Assembly (NCBI GenBank): GCA_002104905.1
Contig: MCFE01000632.1
Location: 1-51,335, forward strand
DNA: 51,335 nt
Direction: 5' to 3'
DNA from: Basidiobolus meristosporus CBS 931.73
Lineage: Eukaryota > Basidiobolomycota > Basidiobolomycetes > Basidiobolales > Basidiobolaceae
Both the position numbers and the translations under genes were made by a program. The first letter of the stretch is position 1; each line of letters opens with the position of its first letter. The notes under the pieces are model-generated. The model did not search any database and was not told where the DNA came from. It was given only the letters and a program-made list of their open reading frames with translations. Shown piece by piece: positions 17,538-29,325 of the stretch.

Positions 17538-20500
17538 TGTTGTAGGAGTTTTGGGGACATTGGAGGTGAATGGAAGGGCCAGCAGAATATGTGATTTTCA
17601 CTTAACAATTTATTAAAGGTAAAAGTAGTATTTGTACTTTTACATGATCTTGACATAACAAACATGTAGAATAGGCTTAGGAAGATCCCAAGAGCATGTG
17701 TGCAAAGTTTGGGGCTGTTTGGACAACTTTGAGAATTTTCATGCTCTGGGTATATGATATTTTAGTAAAATATTCTTGGTCAGTCCCAACAGGAATGTGG
17801 TCAGTTTTCTTTAGGACCTGAAGGTAATGACCTAAGTGACCAAGTTAGGAGTATATTTAGGTAATTATTGAAGTGACTAAGCTTGGTGAATATTTAGGTG
17901 GATTTACATATTTTTCACAACATTACCACTCAGCTGAATGTTGATACCAACTAGTCCAATTTTGACCCAAGATATTCAAGCTTGACTCTAGCTAATGAAT
18001 TGGTAAATATGCCTGCCAGCATTTCATCCAAAGGACTAAGCTAAGCTGACTAAGTTATTCTCTATAGCTTAATATTTGAAATGATGTCTAATATCTATGT
18101 GCTTAGTTCTAGCATGAAAAGTTGGATTTATACCTAATTGTACACATCCTTGAGTATCTTGAAATAAAGTGATAGGCACTTTTTGACATGGGCCCAAATC
18201 TGTAAAAAGCTTTCTTAGCCACATTGCTTGTTTTGTAGCCTCATAGGATGCCATGTACTCTGTCTCTGTGGTGGAAAGTGTTATTGTGGGATGCTTTCTT
18301 GAATTCCATGATATTGCTCCTTGACAGTAAAGAAAGGTGTATCCTGTGGTGGATCTTCTGTCTTCTAAATCTTCTCCCCCTTGAGCATCAGAGAATCCCA
18401 TAAGATCCTGCTCTAAATCCTCATAAGTGTATCTTAAGCAGACATCAGCAGTTCCTTTCAGATATATTAATATCTACTCAACTTGTGTAATATAATCAGA
18501 TCCGTATTTTTATTATGCTGGCTCACAGCACCCACTGAATAAAAGATATCTAAGGTATTCCAAGCATGATATACATCAGACTGATGACCATAGATTGATA
18601 AGAGAAGTTAGGGCTTTCAGATGCCACCAAGCTCACTTGATTTGGTTGAGTTTGGACCAAATTAAGGTTTGTCTCCATAAGCATAGCTGCCAGTCTCCAA
18701 TCTTCCATTTGATACTTCTTTGGTAAATAATGTATATACTTGATTGGCTTAGGGTGATAGTCTGGGCACTTCTGTCTATGGAGAGCTTTATCCCTAAGTA
18801 GTAACTGAGTGCTCCAGGATTGAGCATCTTGAACTCTTTAGACAGACTGGATTTAGTCTGCTCTAATGTTTCTAGGTTATTGGTATCTGTAACAATATCA
18901 TCCACATATAGTGCTAATAGAGCTGGACTTCCTCTATCTGGCTTATAGTGTATACTATAGTTAGCATTACTCCTTTTGAAACTCAAAGTCTCCAAACAAG
19001 AATCTATCTTGCAATTCCAGGCTCTCAGTGATTATTTGAGACCATATATTGACTTTTTGAGCGTGCAAACCAAATGGGGGTTATCTTAGTCAACAAACCC
19101 ATCAGGCTAGTCTATATACACATCCTCATCAAGTTCTCCATTCAAAAATGCAGCTTTTACATTAATTTAATGAATAAAAAACTTATATTTGGCTGCAATA
19201 GCCAATATTAGTCTGATGGAAGTAAACTTGGCTACCATTGCAAGGGTCTCAGCACAGTCAAGTCCTTTTGTTTGAGAGTATCCTCTGGCCACAAATATTG
19301 CTTTTTATCTTTCATTTGTACTATCAGCCTTGCATTTTGTCTGAAGACCCATCTGCATTCAATGGATTTTTGGTTGGTTGGTGACTTGACTAAGTTTCAG
19401 GTTTAATTTTCTATCAGGGCCTGATATTCCTTAGTCATTGCAGATCTCCCAAACTTTGTCTGAGGGCTATCTAGGGCCTCTTTTACAGTCTGGGGTTTAT
19501 CAATATGGACTGAATTGGCATAGGCAAAGTTTGTACCCTCATTGATATGGTAATTTTGGCTATTTCTTGTCCAATTGGATCTCCAGGCATTGGATACTGG
19601 ATTGATCACTTCTGTAATATTCCAGGGCACTGATTCTGGCTGAACCATGGTTGTAGAGTCCTCTAGTGTGCAAAATTCTCATTGTTTTGCTCTGATTCAA
19701 TTCTGACAATTGGTGGACTTGAGATTGTATTTTTGTCATCATCTGGTGTCATTTTTAGTGAAAATTCTGAATTTTCATTAAACAACACATCCCTGGACTT
19801 GAATAGCTTCTTTGCTTTGGTATTGTAGAGTTTGTATGCTTTACACTCATTGCAGTAACCCAAAAATATGCATTTTACACTTTTTGGCTTATATTTTGAC
19901 TCATTTCCTGGCCATTTCTTGGCATATACTGTACACCCAAATATTCTTAGATGTTCTGCACTTGGTCTGTATCCATACCATGCTTGAAATGGAGTAAAAT
20001 CACAAAGTATTCTGTTGTAACTCCTATGCTTAAGGTAAACAGCTGTGGTAACAGATTCTGCCCAAGAATCATATGATAATTTTTGATTGCAGATCATAGA
20101 TCTTGCCGTATCAATTACTGATCTGTTTACATGTTCTAGTACTTCATTTTGCTATGAAGAGTATGTTACAGTAGTCTTTTGCTTTATCCCATGAATTTTG
20201 CAGAAGTGGATGAAGAGTTTTGAGGTATATTTAGCACCTTTCTCAGTATGTAGTTTCTTGATTTTTTGACCTGTTTCTCTCTCCACCATGGCTTTAAGCT
20301 CTCTGTGCTTTTACAGAGCTTCTTCCCTTCCCTCCATCAAGTAGACTCATGTGCATCTTGTATAACCATCCATAAAAGTGATTGAATACCTCATCCTGCC
20401 TAAGGCCAAATTTTGCATAGGTTATTGTAACCTATGAAAATCTTCTTAATTAGAATATCTTGATATTGGGTAAAAAGTGCTTTTTGGTGTGCAAAGTGTA

Positions 20501-21500
20501 GAGATGCTCCAGAGTCAATATACCACATCTAAGAATCCTTGCTTGTTGTCATATTTGGTGCAGATATGCATAGCTTATCTTCAGTTGTTGCAACATTTCC
20601 ATATCCAGGTGTTCTCTGCTGGCTGTCTCTCTTTTTGAAGCACCAGTCAGATGTCTGTCCTTTCCTTTTGCAGTAGTAACAAAACAGGTTGCTGTTGCCT
20701 TAGAAAGGTCTTGGGTATTTCATTTGTTGGTTATCATTGCTTATTAAAGCATTTTCTTCTTCCTTCTTATTGGTGCTTGATTTTCTTAATTCTTTGTCCA
20801 GAAGCCTTTCATATACATAATTTAAGGTCAAATCTTCAGCTCTGGACTCTAGGGCTGATACAAGGCCCTGCAACATGTCTGTCAGGCTATTCAGGATGGT
20901 AATTATCACATCCTCATCAGTAGCTGGTACACCCACAGATTCCATCTCATCTACCCACAGGGTAATTCTGTTAATTAGAATTCTCATCTTTTCTCCTGGC
21001 TGCATCTTTGTAGTAAAGAATATTTATCTCAGATACATTTTCTTAGAAGCTGATTATGACTGGTAGGTGTCTTCTAGTACCTTCCAGGCATTCTCTGCCA
21101 TTTTTGCTCTTGAGCATTGAATTTGCAATTTATCTTTAATATCAATGCATATGCAGTTAAAGGCACTTAGTTCTTTCTTTGGGTACTTTAGGGCTTCCTC
21201 TCCCACTCTTTTAGGAGGGCATTCTTCTCCCATGGCAATATTCCTAAGGCCTCTTTCTAGTAGCAGCACCTTGGTAGTCACCTTCCACACTTGGCAGTTA
21301 GATCCATCCAACCTTTGGGCAGAGGAAAAAATTCTAATAATAGCATAGTAGACAATGCAGAGAGTAACAGCTTGGCACTCATAGCCTGTTGTAAGAGTCT
21401 TGGAGACATTAGAAGTGATTGGGAGAATAAGTAGTTTATGCAGTTTTCACTTAATGATTCACTGAATGTAAAAGTAGTGTTTATACTTTTACATAGTTAT
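17538..21500 (-). mobile_element. Copia element 1, decayed, both LTR ends partly present
   Basis: A Ty1/copia element on the - strand inserted into ORF-B copy A. The 3' LTR starts at 17538 (TGTTGTAGGAG, extends to roughly 17925). The 5' LTR remnant starts at 21387 (TGTTGTAAGAG) and is cut off near 21500, where ORF-B resumes after losing about 60 codons; the right end of the insertion therefore carries a deletion. Sense sequence just after the 5' LTR (GGCTATGAGTGCC) could be a half-tRNA primer site, which is weak. The 110 bp common to both LTRs have many differences, so the element is old. Confidence 0.8.
17960..21330 (-). pseudogene. Copia element 1 Gag-Pol
   Basis: Order on the - strand: gag (21311, LDGSNCQVWKVTTKVLLLERG; continuing at 21005), a zinc knuckle CYYCKRKGQTSDWC whose histidine is replaced by glutamine (near 20670), protease YIDSGASLHFAHQ (near 20500), integrase core and its C-terminal region (20097-19663, LRIFGCTVYAKKW), reverse transcriptase (from 19650; LYVDDIVTDTNNLE near 18900 keeps YVDD), and RNase H (18401-18069, STTETEYMASYEATKQAMWL and HARTKHIDIRHH). 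Numerous frameshifts and stops. The order protease-integrase-RT-RNase H is diagnostic for Ty1/copia. Confidence 0.85.
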
Positions 21501-21505
21501 ATAAA

Positions 21506-21848
21506 GTAGTAGAACTCAGGGCCAAACATGATGTACTTGACTTGTTCCATAAGCATTGTCTTAGATTCAAGCATGCAAGCAGGTTTTGCACCAGCATAGG
21601 TATGCTAAGAAAGTATCTCAAGAAAAACAGAAACTATCAAAAGCAGAAGAACAAGGGTGCAATGGCTAAAAATCAGCAGCTTCCTCAAGAGCCCATTACA
21701 AGCAGGGCCAAAAGCATCAGACAAGCATCAAAAAGACATCAGGTAGCTCCGAGAGTGCCAAAAAGGAACCAGCAGGCAGACACAGATGTGTCAACACAAC
21801 CCTTATCAAGGAAAAAGCTCAAGAGGCACTCAGTCAAAGTAGCAGTAC
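21506..21848 (+). pseudogene. ORF-B copy A, last segment
   Basis: ELRAKHDVLDLFHKHC and RKYLKKNRNYQKQKNKGAMA align with copy B at 2900-2700 (ELKAKQNAPDLFHV, KKYLQNS...). The frame is open for about 100 codons to KRHSVKVAV, where the tnp2 transposon copy 2 starts (21849). It lies between two tnp2 transposons that both ended in the same gene. Confidence 0.6.
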
Positions 21849-22523
21849 TATATGAAGAATAATTTGGTCCTGCAGGTGGATCCAATCTGGATTGGCTGTC
21901 AAGATGCCATCAGGAGACTGCAGTAATAACAGCAGCTTGGAATAAATGACCATTGACACATTCCTTTGACAGAATCACAACAGTACTTTGCTAATTATAC
22001 AGCCAAATAAAGTTGATAAAATATGACAGTGTTTGTACAGTGTTTTGCCAAGGGCAGCATGGCATTGTTGTGGTGTCAGTATTTTCCAACTCTTCCTGGC
22101 TGTCCTTCATGTGCCAACTCATCACATCCATGATGGACTTGAGGGTGATATACTCAATGGATTGGAATATGGTGGTATCTGTAACTTGACTTTTCTTCCT
22201 ATCTCCCACACATATGCTCCATAGGAAACTTCCAAAACGTGAAGCAAGGCCCAATATTCTCCACCCATCAAGCAAGATGGAGTAGCAAATGGATACAGTA
22301 GCAGTAGAGATATACTTGTTCAGCTTTATGTCTGTGGTGTGGCCGCTCAAATCCCATCACAAACTCTCCGCACACAAGCTGTAAATGTGCCAAGTTAGCA
22401 TTTGTGATCCACTTCTGGATAAATAATCCTGCAATGTCCACATACAACTCCCAATGCTTCCAATGTACTCTTAGTAGAAATGACTTCAGAAGGCCACTTG
22501 AATAAACACATATTCAGTTCATC

Positions 22524-22891
22524 TGTTATGATCTGCCGCTTGAATGTTTAAGTTAGATCAGTTTTTAGTCAAATCAATTAGTATATGTTTAGGTTATCAG
22601 TATATCAGTATTATCTATGAAATCAGTAGCATTAGTCAGCAAATGAAGCAGCAGATCCTTATCAGACAGAAATAGATATATTAAGTAGGATCTTATTGGG
22701 TGATGATGATGCAATCAAATGAGTCATCAGCCACAACCTACATTAGGAAATACAATTAGTCAGCAATTGATCTGGCAAAATGTATATAAGGAGCTGCTGG
22801 AACCTCAATAAAAATCAGTTCAAGTTTTAGTGAATACAATACTAGCTAAACTCCCTATTCCTCTACAACTCTTATACCAAGACTTGTAACA
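22524..22891 (+). mobile_element. Solo LTR, gamma family (368 bp)
   Basis: It starts TGTTATGATC and ends CTTGTAACA, and is flanked by CATC on both sides (22520-22523, 22892-22895). Joining the flanks restores the tnp2 copy 1 sequence (15925-15935 reversed). It has a TATA box (TGTATATAAGG, 22781-22791) and AATAAA (about 22810). The same LTR ends the gamma Ty3 elements at 31103 and 35674. Confidence 0.9.
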
Positions 22892-23667
22892 CATCTAGTC
22901 CTTGCACTTGTATTGTTGCATATGCTTATGAATGCTGATTGAAGCCTGTAAGAAGTACCTAGGGTAGCAGATTCTCTTTGATATCTTGCCAATTCATTCA
23001 TATTTCCCCAGTATCTTAAAAGTCTCATTTAGCTTGAAATGCCCCATGTAAAATTTGTTCATCAATATAGGGATGTTACTGAAAAGCAAACACATTGCTC
23101 CCAGTGGAAAGCTTTTGCTCTAATATATACCCACAATCTTAAGTATCTCTAGTTTGCAAATAATTCCATATTCTGACCAACAGCTTATAGCTTCCCAACT
23201 TTGGTGTAATTGCATACTGACTTATATACATTCTCTCTGTGGAAAGATGTGTTCTAACTGTTACTGTTTAGTAATAACAATGTGTGTGAGCTGTAAGGTA
23301 AGTCCCTTGGATATCACACATCTGACTACAATACAGTCCATTGTGCCCAGAAAAGCCAGCTATCTTCCTGATGGCTGGGGTATCTCCAATGCAGATGATA
23401 ATATGTGCATTTACATGATGGACATTTACTGTTATCCTACTGGAAAGCATTAAAAACTCATCCAGAAATGGATACAGGTAGCTTGCCAGGTTGGATGGTG
23501 ATTTAGGCCCAGATACCATGAGACTACCATCAGATTTTGGCTCTGATACTGTAGGATGGGCAGCAGATACAAGTTGAGAGGGATCAGTGGCCAGCAGGAT
23601 TTGCTGGTAAAGAACTTGCTAAATGAGAACCCATCATGTGCCAAGGCAGAGGCATGGCAATACATAC

Positions 23668-23805
23668 CTTCAAGGTAGCCCTTGCTTCTTAGCTGTTTTT
23701 AATATTTGCCATCAAATATATATGATATACTTTTGCTTGATTGATACTCTACATATCTTCAAACTTGCCCTTCCTCCTTAGCTGTTTGTAATGCTTGCCA
23801 TCAAT
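23668..23805. repeat. Local direct duplication in tnp2 copy 2
   Basis: CCTTGCTTCTTAGCTGTTTT at about 23683 and CCTTCCTCCTTAGCTGTTTG at about 23770 head two roughly 50-bp copies that end in TTGCCATCAA. Copy 1 has the unit once (15470-15520). Imperfect tandem duplication within the transposase. Confidence 0.6.
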
Positions 23806-23834
23806 TAAATTGGAGGTGTTTGTGCATGCTTGAT

Positions 23835-24177
23835 CCCTAAGAAAAAAAATTAAGAAAAGGCCAACAAAATACCATCAAAATATCAGCTGAATTCCAAGTT
23901 TCTCAAACTTGACAACTCTCAATATCTCCATTATTAGCTGATGGGCAGGCTAGCAAAGAGATTCTCCAGGAGATGACTAGGCCTACAAGCATCCATGGTA
24001 AATATGGTAATTAAGTGCCCATTACTTCTTTCAAAAGTTACAATAAAAATTCTGAGCCAAAAACACAAGCTGAATATCAGCCAAATACCATTAGAATACC
24101 AGCAGAATACCAGCGGAGTACCAGCAGAATATCCACCAAAAATCAGATGAATTCCCAATATGAGATTTTTCATAGGG
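23835..24177. mobile_element. 343-bp miniature transposon (MITE) with CCCTA ends
   Basis: It starts CCCTAAGAAAAAAAATT and ends, reverse-complemented, CCCTATGAAAAATCTC. The flanks are GAT (23832-23834) and AAT (24178-24180), a 3-bp duplication with one change, and without the element the host tnp2 sequence is collinear with copy 1. The inner end shares its first 13 bases exactly with the tnp2 transposon end at 39639, so it is probably a non-autonomous relative moved by the same transposase. Inside is a run of about 10-bp units (GAATACCAGCA type) at 24089-24130. Confidence 0.65.
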
Positions 24178-24865
24178 AATGCTGAGCGCAGTACTTTATA
24201 GCTTTGCAGTATTTATTGGACTGCATGAGCTTCTTTAAACAAGGTATAACTGGAATTTATCAAGCATGTGAACAATGTCTTCCCCAAGTGGTGGTAGATT
24301 CCTGACAAGTTGGACACCTTGCAATGGAGGCATTTTCTAATGTGAGCTCCAGGTAACTGTTAACACATGCTGGAATCAGGACAGTCTCTAGTTCCTATGT
24401 TGCCAGCCACATGATGGCTTGCTATTTGTATAATGTAAATGGTAAGTTACATCCCAGGATAATTTTGGCAAGAAGTAGTAATAAATCCTCAAAGCCCCCA
24501 TCACCAATATCATTGGAAACACACCACTTCTGAAGCCATAACATCACATTATTCACCGGTAGATGGATTACTGGGCTCACTTTATTCCATAAAGTATCCT
24601 TGGCATTTTTTCCACAAGTGTTGTCTCATTACATAATGGGATTTTGTTGGGCTCATGCAGGGTATTGTTGTTAGGGAAGATAGGCTCACAATCTATCAAA
24701 GAGCCTGCTTCTTAAGAGCTATTACTCTGCATGCCATATATTGAAGGCAGGGCTGAGCATAGAGGCATCACAAATTTTCCTTACTCAGTATGCAGAAGGT
24801 GACAAGTACAGCCAGATGCTGTTATAGAAGTATCAAGTGACCAGCAAGATATTGTTGGTACAGCA

Positions 24866-24892
24866 GCCCTATAGAAGATAAGTTGGTCCTGC
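24866..24892 (-). repeat. tnp2-side terminus of transposon copy 3
   Basis: CCCTATAGAAGATAAGTTGG followed by TCCTGC matches the ends at 21849 and 39639. It is cut after 27 bases by a beta LTR. Confidence 0.5.
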
Positions 24893-25594
24893 TGTAGCAG
24901 GGTCACAGTGACACCCACTGATAGAAGTGCTCATTCCCATATTTTCTACTACCCTAATATTAGCTTTATCCCATTTGTCTTACCTGATCAGTACTATCCC
25001 ATAAGCTGGCCGACTATCACTCCTGCTTACCTTATTGTATAAGTTATCTCTGACTTTACTTACAATTACTTGATGTGTGTGCTTCTTTATTAGGCAGGTG
25101 CCTGCGCCAGTGCCTGTAGCACATGACCAAGCCATGTCACCATCTCTACCATTCTCATACCATATATGGTATCCCTTTGTTACACCGGTTTCAGAATACT
25201 GATCCATGATTGGTTGGGTGTGCTGTGCCACTAGAAACCTTCTGGCACCTACTTGGAACATTCTTAGCTCATTTTGGTGCCATTAAGATTTCTATTAGAC
25301 CACTGGAACATACTGGAGCACCATGATCAGTAATCATTATGCCTGTGAGAAAAGTACATAAGGGAGGTAATCCCTCAACAATAAATCACCATCCCTTCTA
25401 TCAATATACCAACCTGTTAATTAGTATGATCACTGCTACCTGCTACTTCTGAACTTCCAATTTAGATCACAGGACACTCCCAGGAAACCATGCTGACAGT
25501 CAACTGACCTAGGAGGCACCATGTGCAGCATACTCAGAACAGGTATCTTTTATTTTATTTGATTCTTTCACAAGTTTGTTCTTGTACAATTGAT
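24893..25594 (+). mobile_element. Beta LTR, 3'-truncated
   Basis: It starts TGTAGCAGGG, then the GTGCCTGCGCCA/GTGCCTGTAGCA tandem pair (about 25099-25122), the CCATATATGG core (25160-25169), GATTGG, a TATA-like region near 25355 and AATAAA. It matches the solo beta LTR (3467-4007 and 13530-13971, reversed) until about 25594, then tnp2 sequence starts. The last third is missing. Confidence 0.65.
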
Positions 25595-26052
25595 TCCTTA
25601 TTCCAGCTGATGGCTTATAGCTTGCCAACTTTGCGGCAACTGCATGTCAACTCTTGTACATTCTCTGTGGGAAGAAGATGTTCTTGGTGTTGGTGTTTGA
25701 GTAATAGTAATATGTGTGAGTTATGGAGTAAATCTCATGGATCTCACACATTTGACAGCAATACTGTTCATTGTGCCCAGAAAAGCTGGCTATCATGCGC
25801 ATGGCTGGGGTATCTTCAATGCAGATAACAATATGTGTGTTGTCATGATGGCCATTTGCTGTTATCCTGCTGGAAAACATACAAAACTCATCCAGCAATG
25901 GATGCAGGTGGTTATCCAGGTTAGACAGTGATTTAGGCCCAGAAATCAGTGACACTACCATCAGATTTTGGCGCTGATACTGTAGGATGGGCAGCAAATT
26001 CAGGTTGATGAGAATCAGTGGCCGACAAAATTTGCTGGTAGAGTACTTGTTG
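25595..26052 (-). pseudogene. tnp2-like transposase, copy 3 (fragment)
   Basis: The open frame 25997-25647 holds LPILQYQRQNLMVVSLISGP, then LDEFCMFSSRITANGHHDN, CIEDTPAMRMIASFSGHNE and CQMCEIHE: the tnp2 core in its best preserved form here. The right edge at 26052 is a gamma LTR start; the left edge is the beta LTR. Confidence 0.7.
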
Positions 26053-26098
26053 TGTTATGATCTGCCACTTGAATGCTTAGGTTAGATCAGTTTTAGTC
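26053..26098 (+). repeat. Gamma LTR remnant (first 46 bp)
   Basis: TGTTATGATCTGCCACTTGA onward equals the start of the gamma LTR at 22524 for 46 bases, then copia sequence begins abruptly. A truncated insertion junction. Confidence 0.7.
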
Positions 26099-29000
26099 TT
26101 TGGTTGCGGCAACTATTGTAAAAAGCCAGGACACTGAGCAAGAAAATGCATGAAGAAATAAGTAGACAAAAAGCAGAAACTAGAGCAGGCAAACCATAAA
26201 ACTACTAATGAACAGTTATTTGTAACTGTAAAAGAGAGTGCAAGTAACTAAAGTAATGAATGGTATATTGACTCTGGAGCCTCACGGCATATTTGTGGTA
26301 TAAAGGAGTGGCTTAGCAACTTGAAGACTATTCCCATAGGAAAGGTTTATCTGGGAGATAACTCTGCTCTAGAAGCTACTGCAAGTGGGTCTATACAACT
26401 AAATATAAGCAATTACTCAGGGGCAACAACAGCAAGACTCACTGAGGTACTATATGTACCTGGAATAGCTAAGAACCTACTCTCAGTCAGTCAATAACTG
26501 CTCAGGGGCTGAAAATTGTTTTTACTAAGATGAGCTGCTAAGTATTGAGTGAAAATGGACAAAAATTAGCTTTGGGAATCAGAGATCACAATATTTACAA
26601 GTTACACTGCAAGATCATTGTATCTGAGTATGTCATCATTGCAGAAATTGATGAAACCAACAGGGAGACATGGCATAGGAAGCTAGAGCACATTGGGGAA
26701 CAGAAAATTAGCCAATTGGTGAAAAATCAGCTTGTTTTGGGCCTAAAATACTCAATTCTGATCAAACTGAATGTCTGTAAGGGATATTCATATGGCAAAC
26801 AAGCTATGCAACATTTCAAGAGCTCAGAAAGCACCAATATCACAGAAATATTGGCTATTGTACACTCAGACATATGTGGCCCCATGAGAACACTGTCCTT
26901 TGGAGCCAAGAGATACTTTATGACATTTATTGATGACAAAACTAGATATACATGGGTGTACTTCCTCAAAACAAAGGATGAAGCTTGAGAGCTGTTTAAG
27001 CACTTCAAGAACATGGCAGAAACACAAACTGGGTGTATATTGAAGGTACTACAAAGTGCCAATTCAGGAGGATACTGTTCAAAGGAGTTTGCAAAATACT
27101 GCTTGACTACTGGTATACTTCAGCAGAATACAGTGCTTCATACTACACAGCAAAATGGAGTAGCGGAACATGCAAATTGAACAGTAGCAGAGATGGGAAG
27201 ATCTATGCTATACAACGAGGGAATTGACTACAGGTTTGGGCTGAATCTGTTGCTACTGCTGTATACATTAAAGCAGGTACCCAACAACAGGACTATGTGA
27301 TTCTACACCCTTTGTAGCATATATAGGCAAAAAACCAGATCTTTAGCATCTCAAGATCTTTGGCAGTGATGTTTTTTATCACATCCCTGAAAAAAACGCT
27401 CAAAGTTGGAATCAAAGAGTAGGAAAAGTATCTTTCTTGGGTATTGGAAAGATACCAAAGGGTATAGAGTGTATGATGGCATGATTCAGAAGCTGATCAA
27501 GAGCATGGATGTTGTATTGGAGGAGAATTCAGATCAGAAAGCCCCAGAAATCATTAGCCAGCTGCCCAATGATGATCAATGCTTATGAAGAAGACATGTA
27601 CCAAATTCAGCCAGATATGGAACATACTTCTGCCAGTCCCAGATTAAAACAGATTTTCCCAGTTAGGAGATCTACCAGAATGAGAAATGCCCCGGATCCT
27701 GGTGGCAAACATCCAATGATCAAGAAGAAGCTTATCTTGCCTTATGTGCCAAATCTCAGAATCTGGAACAGGCAATGCAAAGTCCAGATGCTACTTTGTG
27801 GCAACAAGCCATGCAGGAGGAGTACCAATAACTGATTAAGGCAAAAACATGGGAACTGGTAGATTCACCAAATGGGAGAAAGCCAACAGGATGTAGATGG
27901 GTCTAAAAGATCAAGATAACCTCAAATAGTGTCATTGATAAGTACAAGGCTAGATTGGTGGCTAAAGGCTATTCCCAAATCCAAGGACCGGACTTTAAGG
28001 AAACATTTGCCCTGGTTGCCAAGTTTAACTCCATTAGGACAGTTCAAGCCCTGGCAGCTGTAAACAGTCTAGATCTACACTAAATGAACGTCAAAACAGC
28101 CTTCCTAAATGGGGATTTGCAAGAAACTATATATATGGAGCAACCTGATGGTTTTACCAATATAAAAGACCCCCATAAGGTGTGCCAACATAGTAAATTG
28201 TTGTTTGGGCTTAAGCAGGCACCTAGAGCATGGTATAACAAGATTGACACATATCTAGAGAAAATTGGGTTCTCTCATAGCACTGCAGACCACAGTATAT
28301 ATGTAAAACAGCTCAAAAAGGGGATGATCATCCTAGTTCTTTATGTGCACGCCCTAATTATAGCTACAAGTGACAAAGAGGCACTTAAACAAACAAAATC
28401 AGATCTCTTCAGCAGGCTTGAGATGAAAGATCTTGGAAAATTGAGCTATTTTCTTGGAATTGAGGTCAAGTTTGACACACCTACGCAAAAAATTGTGCTG
28501 AATTAGATAAGTACAGTAGGAGCACTTTTAGATGCTTCAAAATGGAAAATTGTAAACCTGCAGCTACCCCTATGGACAATAATCCAAGATTAAGCAAATC
28601 TCTGCTAGTTATAGAGGAAAACAGCTCAAATATAGACCATAACTTTCCCTTTCAATCTATGGTTGGTAGCCTAATGTACTTGATGGTGTCTACATGTCCA
28701 GAAAATGCAGTGGCAGTTGCAATAGTCCATCAACTCAAGCAGAACTATGGATCAGATTGAATTGCACCAGTTAAGCAGATTTTCAATACCTACTAGGTAC
28801 CATAAATATGGTACTGAAATACTCTGGAGCAGCTAATTGGCAAAAATTTGATGGTTATAGTGATTTGGATTGGGGTAGGGATCTGATTGACAGATGCTCT
28901 ACCACAGGATATGTATTTCTTTATGCTGGTGCAGCTATTACTTGGAATTGCAAGAAACAACAAACTGTGGCCCTATCTACAACTGAAGCAGAATATATGG

Positions 29001-29325
29001 CTGCATGTCAAGCAACTAAGGAGGCTATATGGCTACATAATTATTCAAAGACTTAGGTTTTAATTCAGATGAACCAACATGTATTTACAAGGATAATCAA
29101 AGTTATATTTCATTAGCTAGAAATCCTATTAATCATGCCAGAACTAAGCACATTGATATACAGGATCACTTTGTGAGGGAAGTTGTAGAAAATAACTTGG
29201 TAGAGTTAGTGTACTGCCCAGCCCACAAAATGGTGGCAGATATATGGACAAAACCACTAGCTAGGCTAAAATTTGAGAATCATAGGGAGGTATTAGGATT
29301 AAGAAGTTATTTAGTTGAGGGGGAG
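26099..29325 (+). pseudogene. Copia element 2 Gag(partial)-Pol
   Basis: It begins inside gag at a zinc knuckle (GCGNYCKKPGH, stop, ARKC). Then protease YIDSGASRHICG (about 26270), the integrase zinc-binding region (TWHRKLEHIGEQKI, 26675), integrase core DICGPMRTL and FIDDKTRYTWVYFLK (26870-26970), a C-terminal FLGYWKDTKGYRVYD (27430), reverse transcriptase NVKTAFLNGDLQETIYMEQP (28087), and RNase H STTEAEYMAACQATKEAIWL (28978), ending LVEGEC. The RT active site YVDD reads YVHA (28342-28353), losing both aspartates. Many stops. The 5' LTR and most of gag are missing. Confidence 0.87.

Larger units (their letters stand above)
21990..24862 (-). pseudogene. tnp2-like transposase, copy 2
   Basis: The N-terminal part (24862-24181) matches 14570-15430 of copy 1 reversed. 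The core (23660-22900) includes SHDGFSFSKFFTSKSCW-type sequence, LNLYLLPILQYQSQNLMVVS, then LDEFLMLSSRITVNVHHVN, CIGDTPAIRKIAGFSGHNG and the cysteine-rich C-x(2)-C end, the conserved tnp2 signature that copy 1 lacks. The C-terminal part (22523-21990) matches 15929-16400. A local duplication at 23668-23805 repeats about 50 bp. Stops and frameshifts throughout. Confidence 0.65.
21849..24865 (-). mobile_element. tnp2 transposon copy 2 (truncated at 5' end)
   Basis: The left end (CTATATGAAGAATAATTTGG, then TCCTGCAGGTGGATCC) matches the tnp2-side terminus seen at 17390 and 39639. The transposase reads leftwards from about 24862. It carries two secondary insertions: a solo gamma LTR (22524-22891) and a miniature element (23835-24177). 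The right part stops inside the N-terminal coding region; ORF-B and the other terminus are missing. Directly beyond, at 24866, another tnp2-side terminus begins. Confidence 0.6.

Noticed and set aside
23934-24173. An 80-codon open frame (antisense) with hydrophobic repeats as a membrane protein gene
   Set aside because: It lies within the miniature element and arises from its repeated units. The phase of the repeat explains the openness.
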